Of a stretch of DNA of 9,867 nucleotides, positions 6,469 through 9,867 are shown one piece after another. Position 1 is the first letter of the stretch, and each line of letters opens with the position of its first letter. Location of the stretch: NCBI GenBank assembly GCA_007136375.1, contig SLHB01000178.1:1-9867 (forward strand), written 5' to 3'. Below the pieces are notes generated by a model, which was not told the DNA's origin, searched no databases, and saw only the letters and a program-made list of their open reading frames with translations. Position numbers and translations under genes: made by a program. The stretch is from Candidatus Hydrogenedentota bacterium (GTDB lineage Bacteria > Hydrogenedentota > Hydrogenedentia > Hydrogenedentales > SLHB01).

Positions 6469-7029
6469 TTAAGTGACGCGCTCAACGTATTCGCCGGAGC
6501 GTGTGTCTACTTTCACCACGTCGTTCTCATTCAGGAAGAGCGGAACTTGAATCGTCACGCCGGTCTCGACGGTGGCCGGTTTGGACCCGCCGGTCGCGCG
6601 GTCTCCCTGAACGCCGGGATCGCACTGAGTGATTCTTAATTCAACGAAAGTGGGGATCTGCACCATAAGGACATTGCCCTTGTAAAAGAGCAACCCCACT
6701 TCGAGATTTTCCTTGAGCCAAGCGGCCTTGTCGCCCACAACGTTGGCGCCCACGGCCGTCTGCTCGTAGGTTTCGGTGTGCATGAAATGGTAGAGGTCAC
6801 CGTCGCTGTACAGGAACTGGTAGGGCTCTTCGATGAGCCGGGCTTCCTCCATGCGCTCGCCAGCGCGGAAGGTCTTCTCGAAGACCCGCCCGGTCATGAC
6901 GTTGCGCAGCTTTGTCCGGACAAAGGCGCCGCCCTTGCCCGGCTTTACGTGCTGAAACTCCACGATCTCCATGAGATCGTCGTTCTGAACCACTATCATT
7001 CCGTTACGAAAGTCCGCGGTCGATATCAT
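6469..7029 (-). CDS. efp: Elongation factor P
   Basis: EF-P binds stalled ribosomes and helps form peptide bonds at consecutive prolines. The 186-residue product has the standard three-barrel length. Domain I begins STADFRNGMIVV and carries the tip loop VKPGKGGAFVRTKLRN (28-43); by alignment Lys32 is the residue that enters the peptidyl-transferase centre. It is lysine, not the arginine of the EarP-rhamnosylated group. Domain II/III signatures include VEKTF-like VFEKTFRAGE, PTFVELRITQCDPGVQGDRA (125-144) and the C-terminal PLFLNENDVVKVDTRSGEYVER. No modification enzyme (EpmA, EpmB, EarP or YmfI-like) lies in the window, so the state of Lys32 is open. Its ATG overlaps the peptidase stop in ATGA with a poor ribosome site of its own, pointing to translational coupling. 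Confidence 0.97.
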   Translation of the reverse strand: MISTADFRNGMIVVQNDDLMEIVEFQHVKPGKGGAFVRTKLRNVMTGRVFEKTFRAGERMEEARLIEEPYQFLYSDGDLYHFMHTETYEQTAVGANVVGDKAAWLKENLEVGLLFYKGNVLMVQIPTFVELRITQCDPGVQGDRATGGSKPATVETGVTIQVPLFLNENDVVKVDTRSGEYVERVT

Positions 7030-8099
7030 TTGACGAGGATTTCCAGTTCTTTTGGCGTACGCGTAAGCACATCACACCCGTCTGAGGTCACGGCTACGAG
7101 ATCTTCGATCCGGACTCCCCCTTGTCCTGGCAGGTAGACGCCTGGCTCCACGGTAATCACCATGCCTGCTTCCAGAAGCGTTTCAGACTGGGGGTTGAGC
7201 CGCGGCGCTTCGTGGACCTCGACGCCCACGCCGTGGCCGAGCCCGTGGCCGAACTGCTCCCCAAATCCGGCCTCGGTAATGACATCGCGCGCGGCGGCGT
7301 CCACTTCCCGGCAAGTGACACCGGGGCGGATGGCCGCCAGGGCGTTGCGCTGGGCGGTCAAGGTGACTTCGTAGATGTTTTGGAACCAGACGTCCGGCAT
7401 CCTACCGAACACATAGGTTCGAGTCAAGTCGGAACAATACCCGGCTCGCCGGCATCCGCAGTCGATGAGCACCGTGTCTTCGGGCTGAAGCGCCGCCGCC
7501 CCGGGCTCCCCGTGGGGCAGCGAACTCCGCGCGCCGAATAGGGCTATCGTGTCGAAGGAGGCCCCGGAAGCGCCCCGCTTCTTGAATTCATACTCAAAAC
7601 GGGCCGCAAGTTCCCTTTCTTGGACGCCTTCGCCGATGAAGGGGCGCAAATCGGCGAGAACGCCTTCCGCCAATTCCGACGCCTCGCGGATCAGCGCGAT
7701 CTCCCCGGGCTCCTTCACTTCCCGCAGCTTCGACGCCAGCGCGTCCACGGGAACGAAGACGTCGCCGGCCCCTTGCTGGAGCGCGTGGATCTCGCCGTAG
7801 GTCGTGTATTGGGGCTCGAAGGCCACGCGGGACAGGCCCATCTCCGCCACGGTTTCTCCCGCGCGGACCAAGAGCCGCCCGCTGAGCTCGCGGATGTCGT
7901 AGCCGCTCACCTGATCCTGGGCTTGTTCGGTGTAGCGGAAGTCGCACAAGAACAGGGCGTGCTGCTCGGTAATGAGGAGCACCGACGTGGTGCCACGGAA
8001 GCCCGAGAGGTACTGGTTAACGGGCGGGGTCATGCTGATAAAGGCGTCGCAGCCGTGTCCGGCCAGACGTTCCCGGACACGGTCGATTCTTGGTTGCAT
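7026..8099 (-). CDS. M24-family Xaa-Pro peptidase (YqhT/PepQ type)
   Basis: This is a cytoplasmic metallopeptidase of the pita-bread fold that removes residues next to proline (Xaa-Pro aminopeptidase or Xaa-Pro dipeptidase). From the ATG at 8099 it has 357 residues. An N-terminal creatinase-like domain covers about 1-125 (RIDRVRERL, FISMTPPVNQYLSGFRG) and the catalytic domain about 130-357. All five metal ligands are visible: Asp213 (LIDCG), Asp224 (YCSDLTRTYVFG), His289 (GHGLGHGVGVEVHE), Glu318 (VEPGVY) and Glu332 (RIED); His296 fits the second catalytic histidine. The frame is open upstream to 8192, but that extension is Arg/Pro-rich and unlike the family. GGAAAGGA lies about 12 bases before the chosen ATG. 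It overlaps efp by ATGA, as expected for the yqhT-efp pair. Substrate preference cannot be read from sequence. Confidence 0.93.
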   Translation of the reverse strand: MQPRIDRVRERLAGHGCDAFISMTPPVNQYLSGFRGTTSVLLITEQHALFLCDFRYTEQAQDQVSGYDIRELSGRLLVRAGETVAEMGLSRVAFEPQYTTYGEIHALQQGAGDVFVPVDALASKLREVKEPGEIALIREASELAEGVLADLRPFIGEGVQERELAARFEYEFKKRGASGASFDTIALFGARSSLPHGEPGAAALQPEDTVLIDCGCRRAGYCSDLTRTYVFGRMPDVWFQNIYEVTLTAQRNALAAIRPGVTCREVDAAARDVITEAGFGEQFGHGLGHGVGVEVHEAPRLNPQSETLLEAGMVITVEPGVYLPGQGGVRIEDLVAVTSDGCDVLTRTPKELEILVK

Positions 8100-8225
8100 G
8101 AAACTAGGATGTCCTTTCCAAAACGTTGCGGCCGGGCGCGCGGACGAGGGCTTGAACGTCCACCGCCGACCCCGGGCGGCGCGGCCCCCCACAGCCTTTC
8201 TCTCTTCCCAGAAGACGGCGCGGGG
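8100..8225 (-). other. Largest intergenic gap (aroQ to M24 peptidase)
   Basis: This 126-base gap is the longest gene-free stretch. On the minus strand it holds a G-rich run and a GC-rich hairpin at 8162-8180 (CCGCC/GGCGG stem, 7-base loop) without a following T run, then the peptidase ribosome site near 8112-8117. No convincing -35/-10 promoter was found by eye, but a weak or alternative-sigma promoter here cannot be excluded. Confidence 0.4.
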
Positions 8226-8672
8226 CTATCCCCCGGCCCCTTCCTCCAGAATCCCTCTTACGGCCTGCAAGGCCAGGCGGTAGCTGTCCGCGCCGAAGCC
8301 CGCTATCTGGCCCCGCGCCACCGGCGCGATGTGCGAGGCGTGGCGGAACGGCTCGCGCGCGTGCACGTTCGACAGGTGCACCTCCACGGTGGGAATGCCC
8401 ACGGCGGCGATGGCGTCCCGTATGGCGACGCTGGTGTGCGTGTACGCGGCGGGATTGATGATGATGGCGTGGGCCCATCCCGCGGCGTCCTGGACGGCGG
8501 TGACCAGTTCGCCTTCGCTGTTGGACTGAAACGTCCGCAGGGCGTAGCCCAGTTGGTCCGCTTCGTCCCGGAGCATCGCGTCAATGGCGCTCAACGTCAC
8601 CGAGCCATACACGCCGGGCTCGCGCTGGCCGAGGAGGTTCAGGTTTGGGCCATGGATAACCAACACGTTCAT
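8226..8672 (-). CDS. aroQ: Type II 3-dehydroquinate dehydratase
   Basis: AroQ removes water from 3-dehydroquinate to give 3-dehydroshikimate, the third step of chorismate synthesis. From the ATG at 8672 it has 148 residues, the usual length for the small type II enzyme. Family blocks in order are NVLVIHGPNLNLLGQREPGVYG (2-23, with the lid arginine and catalytic tyrosine), QSNSEGELV, IIINPAAYTHTSVAIRDA, VEVHLSNVHAREPFRHAS and the closing IAGFGADSYRLAL. The Asn, His and Ser-Asn residues that hold substrate are intact. The frame is open upstream to 9023, but that extension is only the shadow of the neighbouring gene. GGAG lies about 8 bases before the ATG. The ATG overlaps the stop of the upstream membrane-protein gene in ATGA. 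The product pathway leads to chorismate, which TrpE, encoded at the other end of the window, consumes. Confidence 0.97.
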   Translation of the reverse strand: MNVLVIHGPNLNLLGQREPGVYGSVTLSAIDAMLRDEADQLGYALRTFQSNSEGELVTAVQDAAGWAHAIIINPAAYTHTSVAIRDAIAAVGIPTVEVHLSNVHAREPFRHASHIAPVARGQIAGFGADSYRLALQAVRGILEEGAGG

Positions 8673-9867
8673 GGGCCCAGCTCCGCCATCGGCGCGGGCC
8701 CGGCCACCCCGCCGTTTTCGCGGAACCGCTGCAGATAGGCGGCTCTCTCCTCGGCTTCCTCGGCCCGGGCGGTCAACCGCCGGGCTTCCTCGGCGACGCC
8801 GTGTTCCTGGTGCGCCCGGGCGAACTCCCGCAGCGCCCCGGCATAGGCCCGCCAAATGCCGGGGTAGATGGGCGACAGCTCCGTGGCCTTCTGGTATTGC
8901 TCCAGGCCTTGCTCGAAATAGCTTTGATCGCCATCCAGATTGCCCCGATGCCACAAGGCTTCGGCGTAACTCGTGCGGAACCAGGCTTGGCGCGGGCTGC
9001 GCTCCACCGCTTCCTCCGCCCATTGCAGGCTCTGGAGCGTCGCCTCCCGGCGCACGCTCTCGTCGCCGTTGGCCAAGAGGCGGAGCCGGTCGTAGAGGAC
9101 GTGGATGTGGGCCGCCAGCTCAGGATCGTAGGGAAAGGCGCTGTCGATCGCTTCCAACCGGACCGCTTCGTCTTGGATAGCGGCGCGGGCGCGGACGCGG
9201 GCGATATCGGGATTCGTGATCTCGAGCACGCCTTGCCGAAGCTGTTCCGCCGTGGCGTCCGGCGCGTGGCTCAACAGGCGCATCACGGTCCCCTCGCCCA
9301 CGGGCACGGGTACGCGGATGACGCCGAATTCTTCCATCGCGTCGCGATACTCGAAGAGGAGCGCCGCCGCCTCCAAGCGGATGGCGGGCGGATCCTGGGG
9401 ATTGAACCGGGTGGGATGGACGTGTTGGGCGAAGAACGTGGCGGCGCCGATCCAGTCGCCCGCCTTTCGTTCATCGGGCGCCGTGATTTCGTTCGCCCAC
9501 AACCGGTATCCGGCGCCGGCGCCGATAGCCGCGACGGACAGCAGCACGATGGCCGCCGCCGGATGGAAGAAGCCCGTCCGGGGGACTGTCTTGGCGGGCG
9601 CCTCATGACCGGAGGCGCGCCCGGCCAAGGCGAAGAAGCAACCGGTGAGGAGAAAGGCCAACGTGGCCAAACTGGGATTGTAGAAGTTGAAATCCACGAG
9701 AGAATGGACCAAGAAAGCCACGATACCGGCGTACAGTCCACACAATAGCCACCGGTCCGCGGAAGAGGCCGTCGCGCGGATGCGCCGCGCGCCCCATACC
9801 CCCACATAGCCCCAGAAGCCGCAGAACAGCAGGGCGCCTAGCAGACCGGTCTCGCACAGCACCTGGA
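8669..9867 (-). CDS. O-antigen ligase/polymerase-family (Wzy_C) membrane protein with C-terminal helical repeats, partial
   Basis: The gene enters from the right edge; 398 residues up to the TGA at 8671-8669 are visible. The frame is open to the edge, and the GTG at 9862 is simply an internal valine. The first visible residues, QVLCETGLLGALLF, match the YLQ-ETG-G element, and HSLVDFNFYNPSLA (residues 53-66 from the valine) the H-VDF-F-P element, of the Wzy_C group of O-antigen ligases and polymerases. Four hydrophobic helices lie near 5-22, 38-55, 63-81 and 102-121. The rest (125-397) is soluble, mostly helical, with TPR-like units around SYFEQGLEQYQKATELSPIYP and a charged, coiled-coil-prone end. 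In known family members the repeats are thought to face the periplasm, but topology cannot be fixed without the N-terminus. The substrate is unknown; lipopolysaccharide, another surface glycan or a glycoprotein is possible. It overlaps aroQ by ATGA. Confidence 0.8.
   Translation of the reverse strand, partial: QVLCETGLLGALLFCGFWGYVGVWGARRIRATASSADRWLLCGLYAGIVAFLVHSLVDFNFYNPSLATLAFLLTGCFFALAGRASGHEAPAKTVPRTGFFHPAAAIVLLSVAAIGAGAGYRLWANEITAPDERKAGDWIGAATFFAQHVHPTRFNPQDPPAIRLEAAALLFEYRDAMEEFGVIRVPVPVGEGTVMRLLSHAPDATAEQLRQGVLEITNPDIARVRARAAIQDEAVRLEAIDSAFPYDPELAAHIHVLYDRLRLLANGDESVRREATLQSLQWAEEAVERSPRQAWFRTSYAEALWHRGNLDGDQSYFEQGLEQYQKATELSPIYPGIWRAYAGALREFARAHQEHGVAEEARRLTARAEEAEERAAYLQRFRENGGVAGPAPMAELGP

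Noticed and set aside
8100..8192. N-terminal extension of the M24 peptidase by 31 residues
   Set aside because: It is Arg/Pro/Ala-rich and unlike the family, while the ATG at 8099 has a ribosome site and gives a normal N-terminus.
7620..8738. Plus-strand open frame of 372 codons opposite the peptidase and aroQ
   Set aside because: Both genes beneath it are strongly supported, and the frame spans an intergenic gap without motif or ribosome site.
8673..9023. N-terminal extension of aroQ by about 117 residues
   Set aside because: The extension is the out-of-frame reading of the upstream membrane-protein gene; the enzyme family starts at the ATG at 8672.
9860..9862. GTG at 9862 as the start of the Wzy_C-family protein
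   Set aside because: The frame continues open to the window edge with a Gln that fits the conserved YLQ element, and membrane helices expected before this point are missing, so the gene begins outside the window.

Overview
The window is 9.9 kb of GC-rich bacterial DNA packed with ordinary housekeeping genes. All twelve recognisable genes lie on the minus strand, so transcription runs from the right edge towards the left edge. No RNA genes, CRISPR arrays, insertion sequences or phage genes were seen, and no stretch above 130 bases lacks a gene. The genes at both edges run off the window: an O-antigen-ligase-type membrane protein at the right and trpG at the left.

In transcription order the layout is: (1) a Wzy_C/O-antigen ligase-family membrane protein with a C-terminal helical-repeat region, cut by the right edge; (2) aroQ (type II 3-dehydroquinase); (3) an M24 proline peptidase of the YqhT/PepQ type; (4) efp (elongation factor P); (5) accB and (6) accC (biotin carrier and biotin carboxylase of acetyl-CoA carboxylase); (7) an Asp23/Gls24-family protein; (8) an AmaP-like two-helix membrane protein with a long acidic tail; (9) hisF; (10) hisI; (11) trpE; (12) trpG, cut by the left edge. 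Genes 2 to 8 reproduce the aroQ-yqhT-efp-accB-accC-yqhY backbone known from Bacillus and Clostridia, without the spoIIIA sporulation genes that sit between efp and accB there. Genes 9 to 12 form a mixed histidine/tryptophan block. HisF and HisI are enzymes of histidine synthesis, and TrpE and TrpG form anthranilate synthase, the chorismate-consuming first step of tryptophan synthesis. AroQ sits upstream in the same direction and feeds chorismate production.

Four gene junctions are 4-base ATGA overlaps (Wzy_C/aroQ, peptidase/efp, asp23/amaP, trpE/trpG), and the other gaps are 14 to 126 bases. No convincing promoter was found, so much of the window may be one or a few long transcripts. The largest gap (126 bases, aroQ to peptidase) and the amaP-hisF gap (80 bases, with a weak hairpin) are the likeliest places for internal boundaries.

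The organism cannot be named from this sequence. High GC, the Firmicute-like acc/efp/asp23 order without spoIIIA, and an adjacent O-antigen-ligase-family gene suggest a non-sporulating, possibly diderm lineage, perhaps a candidate phylum such as Hydrogenedentota; this is a guess. I did not find a previously undescribed defence, mobile or regulatory system. The most interesting points are the acidic tail on the AmaP-like protein, the Asp23/AmaP pair in this setting, and the hybrid his-trp block.
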